19,907 nucleotides of DNA from an uncultured Lachnospiraceae bacterium (lineage in GTDB: Bacteria; Bacillota; Clostridia; Lachnospirales; Lachnospiraceae): positions 1 through 19,907 of the forward strand of contig CANQCX010000007.1 in assembly GCA_947591115.1 (NCBI GenBank), written 5' to 3'. Under the pieces are notes generated by a model that was given only the letters and a program-made list of their open reading frames with translations, searched no databases and was not told where the DNA came from. The translations under genes and the position numbers were made by a program. Shown piece after piece: positions 5,304 to 13,218 of this stretch. Numbering within the stretch: the first letter of the stretch is position 1; each line of letters begins with the position of its first letter.

Positions 5304-7970
5304 TTATGAAACGGAAATCTGTGCTTCCAGCGCTCCTGCCGCCGCCGCGACCGCATCCGGAATTCCGGCAGGGTTCTTTCCTCCGGCCTGCGCCATATTC
5401 GGACGGCCTCCGCCGCCGCCCTGCACTTTTCCGGCAATGGCTTTGATCAGGTTTCCGGCATGTGCGCCTTTTGCAATTGCGCCGTCGGTTGCCATTGCGA
5501 TCAAGTTCACTTTTCCGTCGCTGGCGGAAGCAATTACCACCACGCCCTCTCCCAGTTTTGTCCTTAACTGGTCGCCGAGATCACGCAGTCCGTTCATGTC
5601 CACGCCGTCTACGCTTGCCGCAAGCAGCTTAACGCCCTTGACCTCCACAACCTGATCCATAACATCGCCCAAAGCTTCTTTTGCCGCTTTGCTCTTTAAG
5701 GACTCGTTTTCGCTCTGCAGCGCCTTGACCTCCGCCATCAGGTGTTCCAGACGCTCAACCAGATTGGCCGGCGTGGCTTTTACGACTTTTGCAGCCGCCT
5801 CTAATTCCTCCTCCAGCTTCCGGTAATAGGCAAAAACGTGATCGCCGGTCAGCGCTTCGATTCGTCGCACGCCCGCCGCTACGCCGCTTTCGGAAATAAT
5901 CTTAAACGCGGCAATGTCGCCGGTATTTTTTACATGCGTGCCTCCGCAGAATTCCTTGGAGAAATTTCCCATTGATACTACGCGTACCGTTTCGCCGTAT
6001 TTTTCGCCGAACAGCGCCATTGCGCCCGTTTTCTTCGCCTCGTCTACGGTCATGATATCCGTCCGCACGTCGATATGCTCCGCGATCTTTTCGTTGACCA
6101 TCTCCTCAACGCTTTCCAGTTCTTCCGGAGTCATCGCCGCAAAATGGGAAAAATCGAAACGAGTCCGCTCGCTGTCCTGATAGGAGCCGGCCTGCTCGAC
6201 ATGCGTTCCCAGCACCTCGCGCAGCGCCTTCTGCAGCAGATGCGTTGCGGAATGGTTGCGGCAGGTTTTTTCCCGCAGATCCGGATCGACCTGAAGGTCA
6301 GCCGTTTCCCCGACACGCAGCATTCCCTCGGTTACATGCCCGATGTGTCCGTATTTGTTTCCGGCGAGCTTGACCACATCCTCTACTTCAAAGCATCCGC
6401 CGGAGGTTCGGATCACGCCTTTATCTCCCTGCTGTCCGCCCATCGTTGCATAGAACGGAGTTTTTTCCACGATAACCGTTCCTCTCTCTCCGTCCGAAAG
6501 CGCCTCGACCAGCTCCTCCTCCGTCGTCAGCACCGTAATTGCCGATGAAGCGGTCAGGCTGTCATACCCGACAAATTCGCTGGTAATCTTTGGATCGATC
6601 CGCTCATACACCGTAGCGTCCGCTCCCATATAATTGGTCGTTTTCCGCGCATTCCGCGCTTTTTTACGCTGTTCCTCCATGCAGGAGGCAAAACCGCCCT
6701 CATCATAAGAAAAGCCTTTTTCTTCCAAAATCTCCTGCGTCAGATCCACCGGAAAGCCATAGGTATCATAAAGCTTAAAGGTGTTTTCTCCGGACAGGAT
6801 TTTTTCGTTCTTCTTTTCCATGTCCGCCATCATCTCGTTCAATATGGAAAGTCCCTGATCGATGGTTTTGTTAAACTTTTCTTCTTCCTGCGTCAGCACC
6901 TTAAAGATAAAGTCTTTTTTCTCATCCAGCTCCGGATATCCGTCCTTGCTCTCTTTTATGACCGTTTCCGACAGTTTTGCCAGAAATGTCCCTTCGATTC
7001 CCAGAATCCTTCCATGACGCGCGGCACGCCGGATCAGACGACGCAGCACGTATCCGCGTCCTTCATTCGACGGCATAACGCCGTCCGAAACCAGAAACGT
7101 CGAAGAACGGATGTGATCGGTAATCAGACGGATCGAAACATCGTCCATCGCATCCGTCCGGTAGGTTTTCCCAGACATCCGGCAGATCTCGTCACGAATG
7201 GCCTTCATCGTATCGATGTCAAAAACGGAATCCACATCCTGCATGACGACCGCAAGACGCTCCAATCCCATTCCGGTATCGATGTTTTTCTGGGAAAGCT
7301 CCTCGTAATTTCCTTTTCCGTCCCCTTCGAACTGGGTAAATACGTTATTCCATACTTCCATAAACCGGTCGCAGTCGCAGCCGACCTTGCAGTCCGGCTT
7401 TCCGCAGCCGTACTTTTCCCCGCGGTCATAGTAAATTTCGGAGCATGGACCGCATGGTCCCGCTCCATGCTCCCAGAAATTGTCGCATTCTCCGGTAACC
7501 GGATCGCGGTAAAAACGGGTAATCCGTTCCTCAGGGATTCCGATCTCCTGATTCCAGATGGCAAAAGCCTCGTCATCTTCTCCGTAGATGGACGGATAAA
7601 GACGCTCCGGCTCAAGTCCCAGCACCTCCGTTAAAAATTCCCAGCTCCACGCAATGGCTTCTTTCTTAAAATAATCGCCAAATGAAAAATTGCCGAGCAT
7701 TTCAAAAAAGGTCAGATGACGCGCGGTTTTCCCGACGTTTTCAATATCGCCTGTCCGCACGCACTTCTGACAGGTGGTCACGCGCCTTCTCGGCGGTATC
7801 TCCTGTCCCGTAAAATACGGCTTGAGCGGCGCCATTCCCGCATTGATCAGCAGCAGACTGTTGTCATTATGCGGAACCAAAGAAAAGCTCTTCATGGCAA
7901 GATGTTCCTTGCTTTCAAAGAACTCCAGATACATGCGGCGCAGTTCGTTTACGCCATAATTCTTTTTCAT
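5304..7970 (-). CDS. alaS: Alanine--tRNA ligase
   Basis: This 888-residue class II synthetase attaches alanine to tRNA(Ala) in the cytoplasm. The N-terminal catalytic domain has RRVTTCQKCVRTGDIENVG and FFEMLGNFSFGDYFK. The editing domain carries the zinc ligands H573 and H577 (HSATH) plus C675 and H679 (CGGTH), which clear mischarged serine and glycine. The C-terminal DHHA1 region ends in the glycine-rich GGGGGRPNMAQAGG. I chose the ATG at 7970 over a TTG two codons upstream because GGAGG is nine bases from the ATG and only three from the TTG. It follows a 51-codon gene by 18 bp and is probably co-transcribed with it. No T-box leader is visible. Confidence 0.98.
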   Translation of the reverse strand: MKKNYGVNELRRMYLEFFESKEHLAMKSFSLVPHNDNSLLLINAGMAPLKPYFTGQEIPPRRRVTTCQKCVRTGDIENVGKTARHLTFFEMLGNFSFGDYFKKEAIAWSWEFLTEVLGLEPERLYPSIYGEDDEAFAIWNQEIGIPEERITRFYRDPVTGECDNFWEHGAGPCGPCSEIYYDRGEKYGCGKPDCKVGCDCDRFMEVWNNVFTQFEGDGKGNYEELSQKNIDTGMGLERLAVVMQDVDSVFDIDTMKAIRDEICRMSGKTYRTDAMDDVSIRLITDHIRSSTFLVSDGVMPSNEGRGYVLRRLIRRAARHGRILGIEGTFLAKLSETVIKESKDGYPELDEKKDFIFKVLTQEEEKFNKTIDQGLSILNEMMADMEKKNEKILSGENTFKLYDTYGFPVDLTQEILEEKGFSYDEGGFASCMEEQRKKARNARKTTNYMGADATVYERIDPKITSEFVGYDSLTASSAITVLTTEEELVEALSDGERGTVIVEKTPFYATMGGQQGDKGVIRTSGGCFEVEDVVKLAGNKYGHIGHVTEGMLRVGETADLQVDPDLREKTCRNHSATHLLQKALREVLGTHVEQAGSYQDSERTRFDFSHFAAMTPEELESVEEMVNEKIAEHIDVRTDIMTVDEAKKTGAMALFGEKYGETVRVVSMGNFSKEFCGGTHVKNTGDIAAFKIISESGVAAGVRRIEALTGDHVFAYYRKLEEELEAAAKVVKATPANLVERLEHLMAEVKALQSENESLKSKAAKEALGDVMDQVVEVKGVKLLAASVDGVDMNGLRDLGDQLRTKLGEGVVVIASASDGKVNLIAMATDGAIAKGAHAGNLIKAIAGKVQGGGGGRPNMAQAGGKNPAGIPDAVAAAAGALEAQISVS

Positions 7971-7988
7971 AACCAAATGCCTCCAAAA

Positions 7989-8144
7989 TTATAACTTCTC
8001 TTCTGCGGCTGCCTGATCTTTTTGTTTTGCATCTTTTTTCTTACGCAAACGGATGCCGATCATCGCGCCAATGCCTCCCAGCGCCGCCAGAAGAACCAAA
8101 ATAACAAGATACTGTAAGATACAAAGTAAAAAACTGATTGCCAT
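7989..8144 (-). CDS. Small single-span membrane protein upstream of alaS
   Basis: This 51-codon gene starts at the ATG at 8144, behind a very good ribosome binding site (AAGGAGAAGG), and stops 18 bp before alaS. Residues 4-31 form one hydrophobic span with a glycine-rich end (LLAALGGIGAMIGI). RLRKKK and a highly charged tail ending in AAAEEKL follow. By the positive-inside rule the tail should face the cytoplasm. It has one cysteine (residue 8) and no catalytic motif. I do not recognise the function. The strong translation signals, its own promoter and the tight linkage to alaS argue that it is a real gene. Confidence 0.75.
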   Translation of the reverse strand: MAISFLLCILQYLVILVLLAALGGIGAMIGIRLRKKKDAKQKDQAAAEEKL

Positions 8145-8188
8145 ATCCTTCTCCTTTCTTCCATAAAGGAATTACCAAAACTTTATTT

Positions 8189-8217
8189 ATTATAAATGAA
8201 GTTGCCGGCAAATTCAA
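8189..8217 (-). promoter_or_regulatory. Promoter for the small membrane protein and alaS
   Basis: On the minus strand there is a -35 TTGAAT (8212-8217), a 17-bp spacer and a perfect -10 TATAAT (8189-8194). It lies just after the stop of the upstream hydrolase gene, with no terminator seen between them, so some read-through is also possible. Confidence 0.7.
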
Positions 8218-8242
8218 TATCCGCGAAATACTATTTTCCCTG

Positions 8243-9010
8243 CTATTTTCCCTGCCGGTCTTCCCCGAACAGAAAAACTTGATTTTCCCTTTCGATCTCC
8301 ATGACGCGCTCTGCCATTTCCCGATTGGAGATCTGTTTCTTATATGCCGCGATCCCCGAATAATCCTGCCACATATGCATCGGGAACACATATTCGGCAT
8401 CGGTATTTTTCAAAAAGAAATCAAATCCCTGAAACTGATGCTCCTTCAGCCGCGGATCCATCGGCACGAACGCCACATTGATCGGGTAACGCGACAGATT
8501 CCGGATCTGGTGGCGGTAGTTTCGCTGCATACTGCCGTTGAGCAGGCCTCCCGCTCCCTCCCAGCACCAGTCGTTTAAATCGCCGGCATGAAAGAAGGAA
8601 ACGCCGTTGCTTTCCACATAAAAGGCAACTCCCGCATCTGTAGAGCGAAACGTCCGGATGGTCAGATCATCCAGCTCATACTTGTGTTCGGGCGTCACAA
8701 AAAGCGCCTTTTCCCGAACGGCGGGCGAAATCCCATGCTTGTCCAAAAAATTCGGACTAATACGGATATCGCGGGACAGCACGTAACGGATCTTCGGGTA
8801 CTGCTTGTCCCAACGCAGGATGTCCATATCGAAATGATCGCGGTGGCTGTGGCTTGCAAACATGTAAATGCGGGTATTTTTCTCATATGACGGTACTTTT
8901 CCGGTAAAATGATACCCGTTTACCCGATTTCCGTCAAAGTAGTCAAAAATCAGGACTTTATCATCCACCTCGACCAGAAAACAACTGTGATGAAGAAAGA
9001 TTATCTGCAT
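8243..9010 (-). CDS. Metallo-beta-lactamase-fold hydrolase, UlaG-like
   Basis: This 255-residue protein has the metal-binding signature HSHRDH (residues 54-59) after a typical N-terminal strand (MQIIFLHHSCFLVE). Further probable metal ligands lie in FFHAGDLNDW and in PMHMW. These fit the UlaG/YtnP-like branch (COG2220) of the metallo-beta-lactamase fold, which hydrolyses esters, lactones or phosphodiesters. The substrate is unknown. The ATG at 9010 overlaps the end of the purine nucleoside phosphorylase gene by 10 bp and has its GGAGG inside that gene, so the two are translationally linked. This may point to a nucleoside-related substrate, which is only inference. Confidence 0.85.
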   Translation of the reverse strand: MQIIFLHHSCFLVEVDDKVLIFDYFDGNRVNGYHFTGKVPSYEKNTRIYMFASHSHRDHFDMDILRWDKQYPKIRYVLSRDIRISPNFLDKHGISPAVREKALFVTPEHKYELDDLTIRTFRSTDAGVAFYVESNGVSFFHAGDLNDWCWEGAGGLLNGSMQRNYRHQIRNLSRYPINVAFVPMDPRLKEHQFQGFDFFLKNTDAEYVFPMHMWQDYSGIAAYKKQISNREMAERVMEIERENQVFLFGEDRQGK

Positions 9011-9849
9011 AGAACCTCCATCCTTTCTCCGATTTCCCGAAGGAAGTCATCCACCAGCGCGCCGAATTTCTGCGCAGACCGATCCGCCGCCTGCTGCACC
9101 TCGGCATGGGAAAGCGGCTGGGAAGAAATGCCTGCCGCCAGATTGGAAATGCAGGAAATTCCTGCCACGCGCATTCCCATATGATGCGCGGCAACCGCCT
9201 CGCACGCCGTACTCATTCCTACGGCATCCGCCCCTAAAAGCCGGCACATTTGAACCTCCTGCGGCGTTTCGTACTGCGGTCCGCTCATTTGCAGGTATGT
9301 CCCCTCCCACAGGGGAAGCTGTCTGTTTTGCGCCGCCTGACGTATGATCTCTTGAAGTTTTTTGTCGTAAATCTGGCTCATATCCGGAAAACGCTCTCCC
9401 AGCTCCCCGATGTTTGCCCCAATCAGCGGAGACGGTACAAAACTGGCGATCTGTCCGGTAATCATCATGAGATCGCCCGCGTGCATCCCTTCTTTGATCC
9501 CTCCTGCCGCATTGGTCAAAAGCAGCACCTTTGCGCCCATTTTCCCCATCAGGCGGATCGGAAGCACGACGTCGCTCATCGGATAACCTTCGTAATAATG
9601 CACCCTTCCCTGCATACAGACTACAGGAACCTCTCCGGCGTACCCAAAGAGGAACCTGCCCTTATGCCCCGAAACGGTTGATACCGGAAATCCTTCGATC
9701 TGACTGTAATCCAAAGTCTGCACAACACGAAGCTTCTCTGCATAGCCGCCCAGTCCCGAGCCCAGCACAAGCGCTGCCTGCGGTACAAAATCAATGCGCT
9801 GCCTTAGACTTTTTTCACACTGCTTTAACTTTTCCTCTGCCGGATTCAT
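9001..9849 (-). CDS. punA: Purine nucleoside phosphorylase, trimeric (PNP/MTAP) type
   Basis: This 282-residue enzyme cleaves inosine or guanosine with phosphate to free base and ribose-1-phosphate in purine salvage. The family motifs are clear: the phosphate loop VLGSGLGG with S31, H62 in SGHKGRF, R82 and H84 in QGRVHYYEG, TNAAGGI, the base-binding region MSGPQYETPQE, and GMSTACEAVAA. The ATG at 9849 is preceded by AAAGGA. A promoter with a perfect -10 lies just upstream, partly inside the end of spoIVA. The gene overlaps the metallo-hydrolase gene downstream, suggesting a two-gene operon. The symbol punA/pupG depends on species convention. Confidence 0.95.
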   Translation of the reverse strand: MNPAEEKLKQCEKSLRQRIDFVPQAALVLGSGLGGYAEKLRVVQTLDYSQIEGFPVSTVSGHKGRFLFGYAGEVPVVCMQGRVHYYEGYPMSDVVLPIRLMGKMGAKVLLLTNAAGGIKEGMHAGDLMMITGQIASFVPSPLIGANIGELGERFPDMSQIYDKKLQEIIRQAAQNRQLPLWEGTYLQMSGPQYETPQEVQMCRLLGADAVGMSTACEAVAAHHMGMRVAGISCISNLAAGISSQPLSHAEVQQAADRSAQKFGALVDDFLREIGERMEVLCR

Positions 9850-9890
9850 CGGTTACGTTCCTTTCTGATTTCTTTTCAAGACTTTTATGT

Positions 9891-9919
9891 ATTATAACAG
9901 ATTTTATATGATAATACAA
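9891..9919 (-). promoter_or_regulatory. Promoter for the purine nucleoside phosphorylase operon
   Basis: On the minus strand a perfect -10 TATAAT (9891-9896) is preceded by TGT, making it an extended -10. A weak -35 TTGTAT (9914-9919) lies 17 bp away. The -35 falls inside the last codons of spoIVA. Confidence 0.6.
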
Positions 9920-11409
9920 ATCAGTCCGCCGTTGCTGTCGTTGACGATCTTTTGCATCGTGTCCTGAAGCTTCATCTGGCATTCATCATCCATCTGCGCA
10001 ATTTTGCTGCGAATGCCGTCCTCCATCAGCTCCCCGACCGATTTTCCGAAAATATTGGTCGTCCAGATGCCCTCCTTGCTCTCCTCGCCTTCTTTGATAT
10101 ATGCGATCAGGTCTTCCGCCTGCTCTTTGCTGCCGACGATCGGCGCGATTTCCGTTTCAATATTCGCTTTGATCATATGGATAGACGGCGATACGGCTTT
10201 CATTTTTACGCCGTATTTGTTTCCATGTGAGATCAGCACCGGATTTTCCATCGATATATCGGAAAGTCCCGGCATTACTACGCCGTACCCTTTTTGCCGA
10301 ACCGCTTCAATGGCATCCTGAACCTTTTCATACTCCGACTTTTTCGCCGCCAGCTCGCGGATCATGGAGATCATCTGATACTCTCCGGTAATCGGAACGC
10401 CGGTCATTTCGCTGATATTTTCGAAATAATACTTCTCCTCTACATCCAGCCGCACCAGAACGGAGCCGTCGGAAAGGCTGATCTTATGGGTGTTGATGCT
10501 TTTTACATAGTTTTCCCCGCTCTCTCCCTCCGGAAATACCTGCTTCCAGTCTTCTTTGTACACATCGTGCATTTTATTTACTTTATTTAAAATCTGAAAC
10601 GCGCAGCCGATCAGATTCTTCTTGATCTTATGGTCGGACGGAAGCATTTCAATCCATTTCGGGATAAAAAAGTCCATTCTTGTGACCGGAAACTCATACA
10701 AAATGGTTTCTAAGATCTGAAAAACGTCTTCCTTTCGCATCTGCTGGCAATTGACCGGAATGACCGGAGTGTGGTATTCCTGCTCCATATTTTCCTTTAA
10801 CCGGCGCGTTTCCTCGCTGTAAGGCTTGCTGCAGTTTAACACGATAACAAACGGTTTTTGGATTTCCTGAAGCTCATGAACGGTATTGCGCTCGGCTTCT
10901 ATGTAATTGTCGCGCTGCAATTCCCCTACGCTTCCGTCCGTCGTCAAAACGATTCCGATCGTCGCGTGATCGCGTATGACCTTCTGCGTCCCGATGCGCG
11001 CCGCGTCTACAAACGGGATTTCCTCCTCAAACCAGGGGGTTTTTACCATACGGTTTCCGTCTTCCTCCATATGTCCGCTTGCCCCTTCTACCATAAAACC
11101 GACGCAGTCGATCAGCCGCACCCGTATCTCGCTTTCGTCCGCAAGCGTCAGCGCAGCCGCCTCCTGCGGAATAAATTTCGGCTCCGTAGTCATAATGGTT
11201 TTTCCCTGCGCGGACTGCGGCAGCTCGTCGATCGTGCGCTCCCTCTGGTTTTCATCCTCCATGTACGGCAGCACGCACAAATCCATAAAACGCTTGATAA
11301 ATGTGGATTTCCCGGTTCTTACCGGCCCGACGACGCCGATATAGATTTCCCCATTGGTGCGCCCCTGAATGTCTTTATACAGATGAAACTCTTTATTTGA
11401 TCTCTCCAT
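9904..11409 (-). CDS. spoIVA: Stage IV sporulation protein A, spore coat base-layer ATPase
   Basis: This 501-residue protein polymerises on the outer forespore membrane, driven by ATP hydrolysis, and forms the platform on which the coat assembles. The N-terminus (KDIQGRTNGEIYIGVVGPVRTGKSTF) is characteristic, with Walker A GPVRTGKST at residues 28-36 and RLIDCVGF soon after. The hydrophobic C-terminal end (GGLICIII) matches the membrane-anchoring end of the family. An ATG seven codons further upstream is in frame. I chose 11409 because AAGGGG lies eight bases before it, and because the length then fits the family (about 492 residues in Bacillus subtilis). A near-consensus sigma-E promoter precedes it. 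The gene marks the organism as an endospore former. Confidence 0.97.
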   Translation of the reverse strand: MERSNKEFHLYKDIQGRTNGEIYIGVVGPVRTGKSTFIKRFMDLCVLPYMEDENQRERTIDELPQSAQGKTIMTTEPKFIPQEAAALTLADESEIRVRLIDCVGFMVEGASGHMEEDGNRMVKTPWFEEEIPFVDAARIGTQKVIRDHATIGIVLTTDGSVGELQRDNYIEAERNTVHELQEIQKPFVIVLNCSKPYSEETRRLKENMEQEYHTPVIPVNCQQMRKEDVFQILETILYEFPVTRMDFFIPKWIEMLPSDHKIKKNLIGCAFQILNKVNKMHDVYKEDWKQVFPEGESGENYVKSINTHKISLSDGSVLVRLDVEEKYYFENISEMTGVPITGEYQMISMIRELAAKKSEYEKVQDAIEAVRQKGYGVVMPGLSDISMENPVLISHGNKYGVKMKAVSPSIHMIKANIETEIAPIVGSKEQAEDLIAYIKEGEESKEGIWTTNIFGKSVGELMEDGIRSKIAQMDDECQMKLQDTMQKIVNDSNGGLICIII

Positions 11410-11413
11410 AAAA

Positions 11414-11459
11414 ATATCCCCTTTTCTCATATATGGATAATATATGGGTAAGGGGATAT
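11414..11459 (-). terminator. Hairpin around the spoIVA start region, probable malQ terminator
   Basis: The 10-bp arms ATATCCCCTT and AAGGGGATAT (11414-11423, 11450-11459) are perfect inverted repeats. An inner 7-bp stem (CATATAT/ATATATG) sits between them, and on the minus strand TTTTT follows. The downstream arm contains the spoIVA ribosome binding site. The sigma-E start site lies between the arms, so only read-through RNA could fold the complete structure. Confidence 0.6.
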
Positions 11460-11467
11460 AAATATGC
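11439..11467 (-). promoter_or_regulatory. Sigma-E-type sporulation promoter of spoIVA
   Basis: On the minus strand GCATATT (11461-11467), a 14-bp spacer and CATATATT (11439-11446) match the mother-cell sigma-E consensus (KMATATT, 14-15 bp, CATACAHT) at all but one position. spoIVA is a sigma-E gene in Bacillus, which fits. The start site would be near 11432. Confidence 0.8.
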
Positions 11468-11492
11468 TTATGTTTCCCAAAGGATTGTCAGA

Positions 11493-13034
11493 TTATTTTT
11501 TTGCCGCCTTTTTTTGCTTTTCTTTTGCTTCTTTTTCTTCCTCTTCCAGCTTCTTTGGATTGACGCGCGCATACATAACCATGTATTTGTACAGCCGTCT
11601 TGCCAGCTGGCCGTTGATCTGTTCCTCGGTCGCGCGCCACTTCCAGTTATCGCCCAAAGTGGACGGGGTATTGATCCTTGCTTCGGAGCCTAGTCCGAGC
11701 AGATCCTGAAACGGTACGATCGCCAGATCGGCTACGGATGCCCATGCGCCCCGCATCATGCCCCAGTTGTACCCTTCCTCTTTCGTCAGGTTCAGATATT
11801 CTTTGGCATACTTTACGGAGGCTTTCGGAGCCGTCTTCATCCATCCCATTACGGTATCGTTGTCATGCGTTCCGGTATATACGACGCAATGCTTCGGATA
11901 ATTGTGCGGAAGATAATCGCTGTCTTCTCTGGAATCAAAGGCAAACTGGATGACTTTCATTCCCGGGAAGCCGGAATCCTTCAGAAGTTTATGTACGGAC
12001 GGCGTCAAAAATCCAAGATCCTCTACGATGATCGGCAGTCTGCCAAGCTTTTCTTCCATCGTGCGGAAAAGATCAATGCCCGGTCCTTTTTTCCATTTTC
12101 CGTTCTTTGCGGTATCGTCCTTCGCCGGAATCGCATAATAGGAGTCAAATCCGCGAAAATGATCGATCCGGACAATGTCGTAGAGCTTTGCCATCGCGGC
12201 AATCCGTTTCGTCCACCATGCATAGCCGTCTTTTTTCATGACGTCCCAGCGGAACAGCGGGTTCCCCCACAACTGGCCGTCGGCGGAAAAAGCGTCCGGC
12301 GGACAGCCTGCTACTTCGATCGGATTTAATTCCTTATCCAGATAAAACTGCTTCGGATTCGCCCAGACGTCCGCGCTGTCTCCGGATACGTAAATCGGGA
12401 CATCCCCGATGATGTCAATGCCCTTTTGGTTGGCGTACGCTTTCAGTTCCTTCCACTGCTTGAAAAACAGATACTGAAGCATACGGTAAAATTCCATGTC
12501 TTTGGCATATTTCTCTTTTGCCTTTTCAAGCGCCGCCTTTTTACGAAGCTTTAGGTCTTCCTCCCACTCTGACCATGCAATACCGCCATTTGCATCTTTA
12601 AGCGCCATAAACAGTACGTAATCTTCCAGCCATTCCTGCTCTTTTTCGCAAAAACCGGCAAAATCCTCCGGTGTATTTTCCATAAAACGGTCAAACGCTT
12701 TTTTCAGAAGTGCATATCTGGACACGTACATCGTCCCGTAATCCACATATTTTTCGCTTCCTCCCCAGTCGAAGGACTCGCATTCTTTTTTCTTTAAGAG
12801 TTTTTCCCTGCACAGATATTCCAGATCAATAAAATACGGATTTCCCGCGAAGCTGGAAAACGACTGGTATGGGGAATCGCCGTAGCTGGTCGGACAAATC
12901 GGGAGAATCTGCCAATATTTCTGTCCTGATTTTTCCAGAAAATCCACGAATTTCCTCGCGGCCTTTCCCATTGTTCCAATCCCGTATGGCGATGGTAATG
13001 AAGAGATTGGCATTAGAACGCCACATGTTCTCAT
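11493..13034 (-). CDS. malQ: 4-alpha-glucanotransferase (amylomaltase, GH77)
   Basis: This 513-residue GH77 enzyme transfers alpha-1,4-glucan segments between maltodextrins in the cytoplasm. The N-terminus has the typical SSLPSPYGIGTMG and YWQILPI. The catalytic residues are nucleophile D291 (RIDHFRG), acid/base E338 (VEDLGFL) and D391 (GTHDNDT). The C-terminus carries a lysine/glutamate-rich tail (KKLEEEEKEAKEKQKKAAKK) beyond the catalytic core. The ATG at 13034 has an excellent AGGAGG site. The gene is divergent from the CLC transporter gene and near a pullulanase gene, which suggests joint starch or glycogen breakdown. Confidence 0.96.
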   Translation of the reverse strand: MRTCGVLMPISSLPSPYGIGTMGKAARKFVDFLEKSGQKYWQILPICPTSYGDSPYQSFSSFAGNPYFIDLEYLCREKLLKKKECESFDWGGSEKYVDYGTMYVSRYALLKKAFDRFMENTPEDFAGFCEKEQEWLEDYVLFMALKDANGGIAWSEWEEDLKLRKKAALEKAKEKYAKDMEFYRMLQYLFFKQWKELKAYANQKGIDIIGDVPIYVSGDSADVWANPKQFYLDKELNPIEVAGCPPDAFSADGQLWGNPLFRWDVMKKDGYAWWTKRIAAMAKLYDIVRIDHFRGFDSYYAIPAKDDTAKNGKWKKGPGIDLFRTMEEKLGRLPIIVEDLGFLTPSVHKLLKDSGFPGMKVIQFAFDSREDSDYLPHNYPKHCVVYTGTHDNDTVMGWMKTAPKASVKYAKEYLNLTKEEGYNWGMMRGAWASVADLAIVPFQDLLGLGSEARINTPSTLGDNWKWRATEEQINGQLARRLYKYMVMYARVNPKKLEEEEKEAKEKQKKAAKK

Positions 13035-13073
13035 TTTAATTTCCTCCTAGATGCTTTGGTATTGTCTTATTCT

Positions 13074-13102
13074 ATCATATCATCCTTTTGCCTGACCTGC
13101 AA
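13074..13102 (-). promoter_or_regulatory. Probable malQ promoter
   Basis: On the minus strand there is a -35 TTGCAG (13097-13102), a 17-bp spacer and a -10 TATGAT (13074-13079). The match is moderate. It is back to back with the CLC promoter. Confidence 0.45.
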
Positions 13103-13150
13103 TATTCCTTTTTGAAAATTGGAGCCTTTTTCCGATTTCCGTCTGCACCC

Positions 13151-13179
13151 TTGCCAATTCCAACCGTCAATGCTACTAT
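13151..13179 (+). promoter_or_regulatory. Promoter of the CLC transporter gene
   Basis: The -35 is TTGCCA (13151-13156). A 17-bp spacer ends in TGC (extended -10 element), and the -10 is TACTAT (13174-13179). The start would be near 13186, leaving a leader of only about 30 nt with no room for a riboswitch. Confidence 0.6.
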
Positions 13180-13218
13180 AGTTGATAAATAAAAGGTTTC
13201 AGAGAAATGGAGAAGGCT

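Noticed and set aside
7971..7976. TTG start for alaS two codons upstream
   Set aside because: The GGAGG would be only three bases from it. The ATG at 7970 has proper spacing.
7971..8188. Possible T-box leader controlling alaS
   Set aside because: The region has a small protein gene with its own ribosome binding site, and no T-box-like conserved sequence or antiterminator.
8220..8243. Tandem copy of ATTTTCCCTGC after the hydrolase gene
   Set aside because: There are only two short copies, one overlapping the stop codon, with no structure or wider repeat family in the window.
13130..13218. Possible fluoride riboswitch before the CLC gene
   Set aside because: No conserved riboswitch core is visible, and the predicted start leaves a leader of only about 30 nt.
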